Positions 54,632 to 62,459 of a stretch of 64,000 nucleotides of DNA are shown one piece after another (positions within the stretch are counted from its first letter, which is position 1; each line of letters begins with the position of its first letter). The notes under the pieces are model-generated. The model had not been told where the DNA came from. It saw only the letters and a program-made list of their open reading frames with translations, and made no database searches. The stretch is from DATJKD01 sp963728295 (lineage in GTDB: Bacteria > Pseudomonadota > Gammaproteobacteria > Steroidobacterales > Steroidobacteraceae). A program made the translations under genes and the position numbers. The stretch is taken from assembly GCA_963728295.1 (NCBI GenBank), contig CAVSKB010000019.1, positions 248,001-312,000 of the forward strand, written 5' to 3'.

Positions 54632-55546
54632 TTGACGACGCCAGACACGCCCGCCGCGGCGCGACCAATCGCACTGGCCGCCACCCTGCTCCTGCTTCGC
54701 GAGCGCGACTCGCGGGTCGAGGTATTGATGATGCGCCGGCAGGAGTCGCTGCGGTTCATGGGAGGGATGTGGGTATTCCCCGGCGGCCGCGTCGATCCGC
54801 CGGACTGCGGCCCGGCCGCGGCGGCGCTCGTCGCGGACGACCACGCGCCGATCATGCTCGCACCCGACGGGACGTCCGTGGCCCCGGAGCTCGTGCTCGG
54901 CCTGCGCGTCGCCGCGTGCCGCGAAACCTACGAAGAGGCGGGCGTCCTGCTCGTGCGCGGCCGGGATGGCCGGCGACCCGCGCCGGAGCAGTTGCAAACG
55001 CTCGCCGCCGCCAGGGAAGGCTCGACGCACGTGCCGGGCGGTTTCGTGGACCTCGTGGCCTCGGCCGGTCTCCTGCTCGACGTCGATCGGCTGGTTTACT
55101 GGTCGCACTGGATCACGCCGTCGCACGAATCGCGCCGGTTCGACACACGGTTCTTCGCTGTTGCCATGCCGGAGGGCCAGGTCGCAAGCCTCGACCAGCG
55201 CGAATCGACGGAGTTTGCCTGGCTTGCTCCTCGCGACGTCTGCGCGGCTGCCGCGAGCGGCAGCATGCTGATTGCGCCGCCGACGCAGCTCACGCTCGAG
55301 GACATCGATGAAGCGCACACGCTTCACGGTGGGGTGTCGGCGATGCTCGCCGCGGAGCGCGGCCGCGCCACGCCACCTGTCATGCCGCGGGTGGTCATGG
55401 ACGGCGCGACGACGCGCGTGCTGATGCCCTGGAGTCCGGAGTATGAGCAGGCACAGGGCGAGGGGTACATGGCCCGCGCCGGCTATCCGGCCCACTTGAC
55501 GCGCCGCCGCTCGAGCCTGGTGTTCCGGCGCGCGGCTGATCGATAG
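54632..55546 (+). CDS. Nudix hydrolase (NUDT19/RP2p-like)
   Basis: 304 residues from TTG 54632; the frame is open further upstream but without conservation, so the start is unsure. FMGGMWVFPGGRVDPPD begins the domain and CRETYEEAGVLLV is the REUxEExGU half of the Nudix box. The two halves are separated by an insertion of about 45 residues in which the acidic loop lies, as in the NUDT19-like group that hydrolyses CoA or other nucleotide conjugates. WSHWITPSHESRRFDTRFF is also typical of this group. Substrate unknown. A GC-rich hairpin follows the stop. Confidence 0.8.
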   Translation: MTTPDTPAAARPIALAATLLLLRERDSRVEVLMMRRQESLRFMGGMWVFPGGRVDPPDCGPAAAALVADDHAPIMLAPDGTSVAPELVLGLRVAACRETYEEAGVLLVRGRDGRRPAPEQLQTLAAAREGSTHVPGGFVDLVASAGLLLDVDRLVYWSHWITPSHESRRFDTRFFAVAMPEGQVASLDQRESTEFAWLAPRDVCAAAASGSMLIAPPTQLTLEDIDEAHTLHGGVSAMLAAERGRATPPVMPRVVMDGATTRVLMPWSPEYEQAQGEGYMARAGYPAHLTRRRSSLVFRRAADR

Positions 55547-55562
55547 ACGCCGCCGGCGAGAC

Positions 55563-55594
55563 CGGCGTGTCCCAGCGAACGGGACACGCCGTTT
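55563..55594 (+). terminator. Hairpin terminator between Nudix and histone-like genes
   Basis: CGGCGTGTCCC (55563-55573) pairs with GGGACACGCCG (55581-55591) around a 7-nt loop, followed by TTTCTCC on the plus strand. It may serve both convergent genes, but the T-run is weaker on the minus strand. Confidence 0.65.
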
Positions 55595-55600
55595 CTCCCG

Positions 55601-56146
55601 CTATTTTTTAGCGTCCCCGCCCGTCCCGCTCTCGACGATATTGCCAACGGATTCGCCCACCCGCTTGACGAAGTCCTTGGCCTGATCCATCACTGCGCTT
55701 GCCTGCTGTTCCACCGCCGACTGGGCGGTCGAGGCCATGGAGCCCGCCTGCCGCGCGGTGTCGACGGCGGACTGGCGGACCGCGGCTACAGTCTGCGTGA
55801 GCGCGGACTCTGCCTTGGCCAGCGCCGTCTTCGCCGGCTTGGGAAGTCTCGCGACCTTGCGTACCGTCTTACGGCGCGCACGCACGACCTTGCGTACCGT
55901 CTTGCGGCGCGCACGTACGACCTTGCGTACCGTCCTGCCCCGCGCACGTGCGACCTTGCGTACCGTCCTGCGCCGCGCACGTGCGACCTTGCGTACCGTC
56001 CTGCCCCGCGCACGTGCGACCTTGCGCACCGTCTTGCGCCGCGAACGTGCGACCTTGCGTACCGTCTTGCGGCGCGCTGCTGCGACGCGTCGTACGCCAC
56101 TCTTGCTGCGGCGCATCGTCCGGCGGGCCTTCTTCTTAGCTGCCAT
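55601..56146 (-). CDS. Histone-H1-like basic repeat protein
   Basis: 181 residues from ATG 56146. The N-terminal 100 residues are very basic: AAKKKARRTMRRSKSGVRRV then seven to eight 11-residue units of the form RKTVRKVARAR. The C-terminal 80 residues are Ala/Gln/Ser-rich and amphipathic (LAKAESALTQTVAAVRQSAV, MASTAQSAVEQQASAVMDQ), with some look of a phasin or apolipoprotein-like helix. Histone-H1-like proteins with such repeats condense DNA. The coding DNA is a 33-bp tandem array, so copy number may vary between strains. Nucleoid binding is inferred from composition. Confidence 0.75.
   Translation of the reverse strand: MAAKKKARRTMRRSKSGVRRVAAARRKTVRKVARSRRKTVRKVARARGRTVRKVARARRRTVRKVARARGRTVRKVVRARRKTVRKVVRARRKTVRKVARLPKPAKTALAKAESALTQTVAAVRQSAVDTARQAGSMASTAQSAVEQQASAVMDQAKDFVKRVGESVGNIVESGTGGDAKK
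55852..56082 (-). repeat. 33-bp tandem repeat array inside the histone-like gene
   Basis: Seven units of 33 bp, each marked by CGACCTTGCGTACCGT (plus strand) at 55852, 55885, 55918, 55951, 55984, 56017 and 56050, the sixth with one change. The period is exactly 11 codons. Differences between units are mostly in the CGG/GCC arginine-alanine codons. Confidence 0.92.
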
Positions 56147-56252
56147 TTGAGACATCCTCGCTGTTGGGGCGCTGCGGCGAAGCCGTGCGCAAAAAAAGGT
56201 TCGCAGCGGACGCTAGTGCAGCGACGGTGCGGAGTCAACAAGGCTCGCAGCC

Positions 56253-58979
56253 TCAGTCCGCTCCCTGCAGTCCCTGCGAGATGCCGTTTACCGACGCGAC
56301 CAGCGCGTCGAGCAGATCCCGCTCACCACGCGCCGGCCGGCCGGCCTCGCGCCATCGTCGCAGCAGGTCGACCTGGGTAAGGTGGATCGGATCGACGTAC
56401 GGGTTGCGCAGCCGGATCGAGCGCTGCAACGTGGGTTCGGAGTCGAGCAATTCGGCACAGCCCTTGACGGCCAGCACCTGGCTGCAGGTGAGCTCGTACT
56501 CGCGCCGGATCGACTGCGCAAAGCGGTCGTGCTCGGGTCGGGCCAGCTGGTCATAGAAGCTCGCGATACCGATGTCCGCGCGCGCCAGCGCCATTTCGAT
56601 GTCGTCCACCAGGCTCTCGAAGAACGCCCAGCCACGATACATCTCCGCGGTGATCGCGGCGCCGTGACGCTCGACGATGGCTGCAAGCCCGGTACCCGCG
56701 CCATACCACCCCGGAAGCATGTGTCGGCTCTGCGACCAGGACAGGATCCATGGGATGGCGCGTAACGCCTCGACACCATGCCCGCCTGGATGCGACAGCG
56801 GGCGCGACCCGATCTGCGCCCGTTCGATGACATCGACTGGGGTAACTGCCTGGAAGTAGTCGATGAACGCCGGGTCATCGTGCACCAGCGCGCGGTAGGC
56901 GATGCGGCTCGCCTCGGCCATGTGCGAGAGAGCCGCTCGGCCAGCTCTCCTGTGGCCGGTCCTGTCCCTCCACACCCGCTGTAGTCAGTGCGAGGCTGTG
57001 CAGTGCCTGTTCGAACGTCCGGTATGCGATCGGTCTCAGACCGTAGCGATCATTGATGCTCTCGCCCTGCTCCGTCACCCGGAGCTGTCCGCGCACGGAA
57101 CCCGGCGGCATGGCGCGCACCAGACCCCATCGCCGACCGCCACGCCCCATTGCACCGCCGCGCCCGTGATACACGAGGAGCTGCACCCCCGCGGGCTCGC
57201 AGACAGACACCATCGCTTCCTGCGCCTTTTGCAGCAGCCATCGCGACGCGACGACCCCGGTGGATTTGTTGCTGTCCGCATAGCCAACCATCACGGTCTG
57301 GCGGTGCCCGCGCGCGGCCAGATGAGCCCGGTAACCGGGATCGGACAGCAGGTGCCCGAGGATGTCGCCCGCGCCCTCGAGTGCCTCGGCCGATTCGAAC
57401 AGCGGCGCAACGTCGAGCGGCACCTGGCCGGTGGCCTCGTCGAGTATCCCCGACCAGCGGCCGATCAGAAGCACTTCGAGAAGATCGTCGACACCGCCCG
57501 CCATGCTGACCACGTAGGAGCCGATCGCCGCAGCGCCATAGCGATGGCTGCAATATTCGATCGCCTCGAATACCCAGAGCGCACGCTTGCCGTTCGCGTC
57601 GAGCACCGCGGTTGGCGCCTCGTCGCGCTCGATTGCCATCCGCAGGCGCGCGATACGCTCCTCGCGCGAGCGCCGCGACCACGCCGGATCCCCGAGCGCC
57701 TGTCCCACGATTCGCCGATGCGCGCCGGAGTTCTGCCGCACGTCCAGCGTCGCGAGATGCATGCCGAAGGTACGGACCCGGCGCAGCATGCGCCGCACGT
57801 GGAAACGGCCGGCGTAGGTGCCGCGGTTCGCTGCCAGGCTCCGCTCGATCAGCTGCAGGTCATCGATGAGCTGGCCGGCGCGCTCGTACTGCCCCGACCT
57901 GCCGTCGTACGCGGCGCGCAGCCGCTCGGCGATCTGGCCCAGGAATACGCGATACGGCATGCGGTCCTGCGCGGCGGGTGTTGCGCTGCGAGCGGCGGGC
58001 ACGACGTTCCGATATTGCTCGATCCGGTCGGTGATCGCGGGCAGCACTCCGACCCGGCTGCTGCTCTGGCTCAGCTTTTCCGCCAGCGACAGCGCGTCGA
58101 GGAAATAGCGATTGATGATCAGCTGGTGATGGCGGGCGCAGCTCTCGCGGATGGTCTTGGCGTGCACGTCGGGGTGGCCGTCCATGTCACCGCCCACCCA
58201 CGAACCGAAATGCAGCAGCTCAGGCACCTCGACTCCTCGGGCGGCCTCGCCGTAGACCCGGCCGAGCGCCCGTTCGATCTCCTCGTAGAAGAATGGGATG
58301 ACCTTGTAGATGACCTCGACCAGGAAGAAGAGCACGTGCTCGCGCTCGTCGGCGACCGTGAGCCGCTCGCGCGAGTTGTCGGCCGTCTGCCAGCCGGTCG
58401 TGAGCTCCGTGCGTACACGATCGATGATCACGTCGCTCTCGGCCGACGCCTGAACCACGTCGAGCCGCGACATGAGCAGCCGCGCCACCCGCTGTTGCTG
58501 CCGCAGCAGCGTGCGCCGCGTCGATTCGGTTGGATGCGCCGCGAATACCGGCTCGATGCTGAGCCTGCCAAGCAGCGCCACAGCCTGCTCGAGCGACAGT
58601 CCCTGCTCCTTCAGGCGGGCAAAGCAGTCGAGCAGGCCGCCGGGCTGCGGACCGGCGTCCGAATTGACGTACTGCCTTCGACGCCGGACGCGATGGACCT
58701 TTTCGGCCATGTTCACGACCTGGAACCAGGTCGTGAACGCCCGGATCAGCTCAAGCGCTTCGGCCGGTGGACGTCCCTGGGTGCGCACGACCAGCGCCAC
58801 ACTGTCCTCGGCATCGCCCTCGCGGCGACCGATTGCGGCCTGCCGATCGCCTTCCACCGCAGCGAATACGGCGGGGCCGCACTGGTCCTGTAACACCTCG
58901 CCGACGAGGTGTCCGAACGCGTGCACATCGTCACGCAGTGCAGCGTCCTTGGGGGGAAAAATATGCCTTTGCGTGGCAT
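56253..58979 (-). CDS. ppc: Phosphoenolpyruvate carboxylase (frame breaks near 58955 and 56945)
   Basis: About 905 residues. It fixes bicarbonate on PEP to make oxaloacetate. The catalytic His is in FAAHPTESTRRTLLRQQQ; the Arg/Gly-rich loop is YHGRGGAMGRGG and MPPGSVRGQLRVTEQGE. GYADSNKSTGVVASRWLL is a variant of the usual SDSxKDxG block. ATG 58979 (MPRKGIFFPP) is inferred: its frame joins KDAALRDDVHAFGHL after a break in a run of six C at 58951-58956. Near 56945 the frame changes again to LSHMAEASRIAYRALV and runs to the conserved end (IRLRNPYVDPIHLTQVDLL). Both breaks look like assembly indels. Divergent from the SYLF gene. Confidence 0.93.
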
Positions 58980-59179
58980 GGCAGCGCGGGAATCGTATCA
59001 GCAAGAATCGACACAATCCTGACATCGACGCTGCCTGATCCGCGCTCGCCTGCGAGACCCTCGACGGCGAGGTCGCGCTTGACAACAGCGGTCACCCTGC
59101 ACAACCGTGGAGCGGAGCCGCCGCTCGGTCGTATTCTGTTAAAGTTTCGGCTTCGGTCGAGGGACACGGTGGCAGCCAG

Positions 59180-60001
59180 ATGCAGAAGATCGTCGCCCTG
59201 ATTGGCCTCACGGTGCTGGGACTCGCTCCCCTGCAGGTGCACGCGGACGCGAAGACCGACCAGCGGCTTGCCGACGCCCGCAAGGTATTCGAGACCTTCG
59301 TCGATATACGCGAGCAGGTCATCCCGACCTGGCTGATGGAGCGCGCCTACGGCATCGTCGTCGTACCGCGCGTGATCAAGGGCGCGTTGATCATCGGTGG
59401 CCGCGGCGGCAAGGGCGTCTTCTCGGTGCGCAATCTGGACGGCGTGTGGAGCGATCCGGTGTTCATCACATTGGCGGGTGTCAACGTCGGTTTCCAATGG
59501 GGTGTGCAGTCGACGGACGTTGTGCTCGTGCTGATGTCGCGCAACAGCGTCGAGGGCATCGCGGACGGGAAGGTGACGCTCGGAGCCGACGCGGCGGTCG
59601 CCGCCGGCCCGGTCGGGCGCTCGGCCGCCGCGACCACGGATGCGTCCTTTAACGCGCAGGTGCTCTCCTACTCGAGGAGCGAAGGCATGTTCGCAGGGGT
59701 CGCACTCGACGGGAGCGTCCTGTCGATCGACGACAGGGCAAACGCCTCCGCGTACGGGACCGCGGATATCCGCGCCTCGCAGATCCTCGAAGGCCAGGTG
59801 GCCACCGCGCCTGAAGCCGCGATGCAGTTCAAGGCGGCGCTGGAACGCGCAACGCAGGTAGCGGCGGCGGGGTCCGCGGCGCCTTCGCCGGGTGTTCCGG
59901 CAGCGCCAGCGGTGCCGGCGCCACAACCGGCCCCTGCCCCCGAAGGTGCGGAGACGTTTCCGATGGAAGATCCTGCGCCGGGTGCGCCGCCGCCGGAATG
60001 A
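59180..60001 (+). CDS. SYLF-domain (YSC84-like) lipid-binding protein
   Basis: 273 residues. A signal peptide (IVALIGLTVLGLAPLQVHA) is followed by the SYLF domain: IPTWLMERAYGIVVVPRVIK, GGRGGKGVFSVRNLDG, FITLAGVNVGFQWGVQSTDV, MSRNSVEGIADGKVTLGADA. The tail from about residue 230 is Pro/Ala-rich and disordered. SYLF domains bind phosphoinositides in eukaryotes; in bacteria the role is unknown, and the protein is probably periplasmic or outer-membrane associated. Divergent from ppc across about 200 bp. Confidence 0.87.
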   Translation: MQKIVALIGLTVLGLAPLQVHADAKTDQRLADARKVFETFVDIREQVIPTWLMERAYGIVVVPRVIKGALIIGGRGGKGVFSVRNLDGVWSDPVFITLAGVNVGFQWGVQSTDVVLVLMSRNSVEGIADGKVTLGADAAVAAGPVGRSAAATTDASFNAQVLSYSRSEGMFAGVALDGSVLSIDDRANASAYGTADIRASQILEGQVATAPEAAMQFKAALERATQVAAAGSAAPSPGVPAAPAVPAPQPAPAPEGAETFPMEDPAPGAPPPE

Positions 60002-60023
60002 AGTGACGGATCCGCCCCGCCTG

Positions 60024-60683
60024 TCAGGCGCCGGGCGTCGCTCCGAGAACAATATCAAAGCGTGCGGCGAGCTCGCTGCTTCCGGTCGCAAGCGGCTGGA
60101 AATCGACGATCACCGAATCGCGCGCATGTGGGTCCTCGATCGCGTTCAGCACACCATCACGCGCATTGAGCGGCTCTCCTTTCACGTACATCTGCGTCGT
60201 GAAGCGCTCCGAGCTGCCGCGGCGGCGAACGCCGAAGTGTACATGTGCCGTGCGGAAGGCATAGGGCACCGGCTTCACGGTGCGGAACACGTACTCACCG
60301 TTGTCCCCCGTGATGCACCGGCCGTACCCCTGGAAGCCCGCGTCGCGGCGCTCGCGGTCGCCGCTGCGCGAGTGCAGGTACACGCCGTTGCGATCGACCT
60401 GCCAGATCTCCACCTGCGCGCCGCGCAGCGGGCGGCCGCTCGCATCGAGGATGCGGCCGGATAGCCAGGTGACCACTCCGCCCGCCTGCGAATCAGCATC
60501 GTTGATGCGCACAAGGTCGTTGTCGGTGTCGAGCGGCAGACGATCCGGATAGAAAGGCCCCGCGGTCTGTCGCGGCGTGGGGACCATGACGCTCGAAAGG
60601 ATGCGCGGCGCGGCAACCATCGCAGCCGCGCCCGCCAGACCCGACATCAGCCGCCGTCGCGCGGGTGATCCAGGATCGTACAT
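60024..60683 (-). CDS. Intradiol ring-cleavage dioxygenase-family protein
   Basis: 219 residues. The N-terminus SPARRRLMSGLAGAAAMVAA looks like a twin-arginine leader, so export is likely. The fold matches protocatechuate 3,4-dioxygenase-type proteins: QTAGPFYPDRLPLDTDNDLV, GAQVEIWQVDRNGVYLHSR, GFQGYGRCITGDNGEYVFRT and FRTAHVHFGV, which supply the Tyr/His iron ligands. Exported members of this family act on unknown catechol-like compounds, so the substrate is not assigned. It runs toward msrA's 3' neighbour region on the same strand, 12 bp after msrA. Confidence 0.85.
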   Translation of the reverse strand: MYDPGSPARRRLMSGLAGAAAMVAAPRILSSVMVPTPRQTAGPFYPDRLPLDTDNDLVRINDADSQAGGVVTWLSGRILDASGRPLRGAQVEIWQVDRNGVYLHSRSGDRERRDAGFQGYGRCITGDNGEYVFRTVKPVPYAFRTAHVHFGVRRRGSSERFTTQMYVKGEPLNARDGVLNAIEDPHARDSVIVDFQPLATGSSELAARFDIVLGATPGA

Positions 60684-60695
60684 GAGGATCTCAGC

Positions 60696-61340
60696 TTAAC
60701 TTGCTGATTTGTAAGTAACTCCACACCCACCCAAGCCACAGTATCCGGCGGGATTTTTCGCAAGATACTGCTGATGATAGTCCTCGGCGTAGTAGAACTC
60801 GGGCGCCCGCACGATCTCGGTCGTGATTGCGCCATACCCCGCCTTCGCGAGCTGCGCCGCAAAGCTCTCGCGACTGGATTCCGCGGCCATTCGCTCCGCG
60901 TCGTCGTTCACGTAGATACCGGAGCGGTATTGCGTGCCGACGTCGTTGCCCTGGCGCATGCCCTGCGTCGGGTCGTGGGCTTCCCAGAATGCACGCAGAA
61001 GCTCTTCGTAAGTGGTCTGCGACGGGTCATAGACGACACGCACCACTTCGTTGTGACCCGTCAGCCCTGTGCACACTTCCTCGTAGGTCGGATTCGGCGT
61101 CACTCCGCCCGCGTAACCCACTGCCGTGCTGTAGACACCGGGCAGGTTCCAGAAGAGCTTCTCCGCGCCCCAGAAACACCCGAGCCCGAACATCGCGGTC
61201 TTGAGGCCGGCGGGATATGGCGGCTCCAACGCGTGGCCGTTGACGAAATGCGCGGACGGGACCTTCATGCGCGTTGCGCGGCCCGGCAGCGCATCCCCGG
61301 GCGAAGGCATCTCGAGCTTCTTACGCTTTGAGGACCACAT
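60696..61340 (-). CDS. msrA: Peptide-methionine (S)-S-oxide reductase
   Basis: 214 residues. The catalytic Cys is in MFGLGCFWGAEKLFW; YAGGVTPNPTYEEVCTG, GHNEVVRVVYDP and EAHDPTQGMRQGNDVGTQYR are standard MsrA blocks. YHQQYLAKNPAGYCGLGGCG supplies the resolving cysteines. It reduces methionine sulfoxide in proteins. No signal peptide, so it is cytoplasmic, with a 40-residue N-terminal extension before the domain. Same strand and close to the dioxygenase gene. Confidence 0.95.
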   Translation of the reverse strand: MWSSKRKKLEMPSPGDALPGRATRMKVPSAHFVNGHALEPPYPAGLKTAMFGLGCFWGAEKLFWNLPGVYSTAVGYAGGVTPNPTYEEVCTGLTGHNEVVRVVYDPSQTTYEELLRAFWEAHDPTQGMRQGNDVGTQYRSGIYVNDDAERMAAESSRESFAAQLAKAGYGAITTEIVRAPEFYYAEDYHQQYLAKNPAGYCGLGGCGVTYKSAS

Positions 61341-61401
61341 GAGGCGTTTCTCCGGTTCCGAGGTGGGATGCCCGGAACAGTGGTGGCGAACTCCTCAGAA
61401 T

Positions 61402-62085
61402 TCAATCCGTCGCCACGGCCTGTGACAAGCCCGACCAGAATTCGGGGTCTCGCAGGATGGCTGTCAGCCCGTCGATGATGAACTGCACTCCGATGCAGAC
61501 CATGAGAAATCCCGTCAGCCGCGTGAGCGCGATCATGCCCGTAGGACCGAGCACGCGATTCAATCGTTCCGCGGCCCGGAGCGTGGCGAAGCAGAGGAGC
61601 GCCACGATCACGATCGCGGTCAGGACCGCGGTGAAGTCGACCACACGGTCGAAACCCGCGCGCGCGCTCGCCTGCGACGAGAGGCTCATGATCACGGCAA
61701 AGGTGCCAGCACCCGCAAGACCGGGCATGGCGAGCGGCGTAAAGGCGATGTCGGTCTTGTAACCGGTTTCCCGCTCGAGCTCGCGTGAGGGCAGCGGCGC
61801 GCTCGGGAACAGCATCTGGAATCCGAGGCTCGCGACGATCATGCCGCCCGCGATGCGCATCCCGGGAACCGAGATGCCGAAGAAGCTCATGATCAGCCCG
61901 CCCGCGAGCAGGAACCCCGCCATCATCACGAAGGTATAGACGCAGGCTCGCCGGATCTGGCGCAGCCGCTCCTGCTCCGGCAGGTGTGCCGCGACGGTCA
62001 TCACCAGCGGCACAGCTCCAAGAGGATTGACGATCGGCAGGATCGCGAGCAGCGCGCCCGCGACGTAACCGAGGAATTTCGTCAT
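61402..62085 (-). CDS. MarC-family integral membrane protein
   Basis: 227 residues, six hydrophobic helices. The first helix contains ILPIVNPLGAVPLVMTVA, the MarC NPxG motif; GMRIAGGMIVASLGFQML and FTPLAMPGLAGAGTFAVIM (the PLAxPxLAGPG-type repeat) complete the family signature. MarC/YhgN/YchE proteins have no proven function, despite the old link to antibiotic resistance. ATG 62085 gives the usual start a few residues before the first helix. Confidence 0.9.
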   Translation of the reverse strand: MTKFLGYVAGALLAILPIVNPLGAVPLVMTVAAHLPEQERLRQIRRACVYTFVMMAGFLLAGGLIMSFFGISVPGMRIAGGMIVASLGFQMLFPSAPLPSRELERETGYKTDIAFTPLAMPGLAGAGTFAVIMSLSSQASARAGFDRVVDFTAVLTAIVIVALLCFATLRAAERLNRVLGPTGMIALTRLTGFLMVCIGVQFIIDGLTAILRDPEFWSGLSQAVATD

Positions 62086-62161
62086 GAGATCCACGTTCGC
62101 GCGTGCCTGCTGGCAGATACAGGGAATTGCCGGAATTGATGACGCACGCCGTCGCGCGCCG

Positions 62162-62404
62162 TCAGCGAGCGATTTTCTCGTACTCCATCGAAGGCGCATC
62201 GCCGGGGCGGAAGTACACGTACCGGCCGCTCATCTCGGCGAGAGCCTGGTCGCGCTCCGCCACGGTCGCGAACCAGTGTTCCTTCTGCCAGCCCTCGCCC
62301 AGGAGGCTCCGCATCGGATCGCTGCGGCGCATCCGTACGCGTATGCCGTATGGCCGGCTTTCAGGAAGCGGCGCGCGCAGGTTGTGCTCCTGGCTGATGC
62401 TCAT
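62162..62404 (-). CDS. Conserved-looking small hypothetical protein
   Basis: 80 residues from ATG 62404 (MSISQEHNLRAPLPESRPYG). It is soluble and rich in Arg/Glu, with GIRVRMRRSDPMRSLLGEGW and EMSGRYVYFRPGDAPSMEYE. No domain recognised. It lies between the MarC-like gene and the patatin/Omp85 gene on the same strand. The start and coding status are supported by an uninterrupted, well-composed frame. Confidence 0.55.
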   Translation of the reverse strand: MSISQEHNLRAPLPESRPYGIRVRMRRSDPMRSLLGEGWQKEHWFATVAERDQALAEMSGRYVYFRPGDAPSMEYEKIAR

Positions 62405-62459
62405 AAACCACCGGCGGTGCAAGTCGACGCCGTCATTCTAACGTCTCGCTCTCAGCCCA

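Noticed and set aside
55852..56082. CRISPR-like array of 33-bp units
   Set aside because: Units are directly adjacent without spacers, in register with 11 codons of a basic protein, and no cas genes are near.
56902..58893. 663-codon plus-strand frame opposite ppc
   Set aside because: Shadow of the ppc gene; no recognisable domain and no ribosome site.
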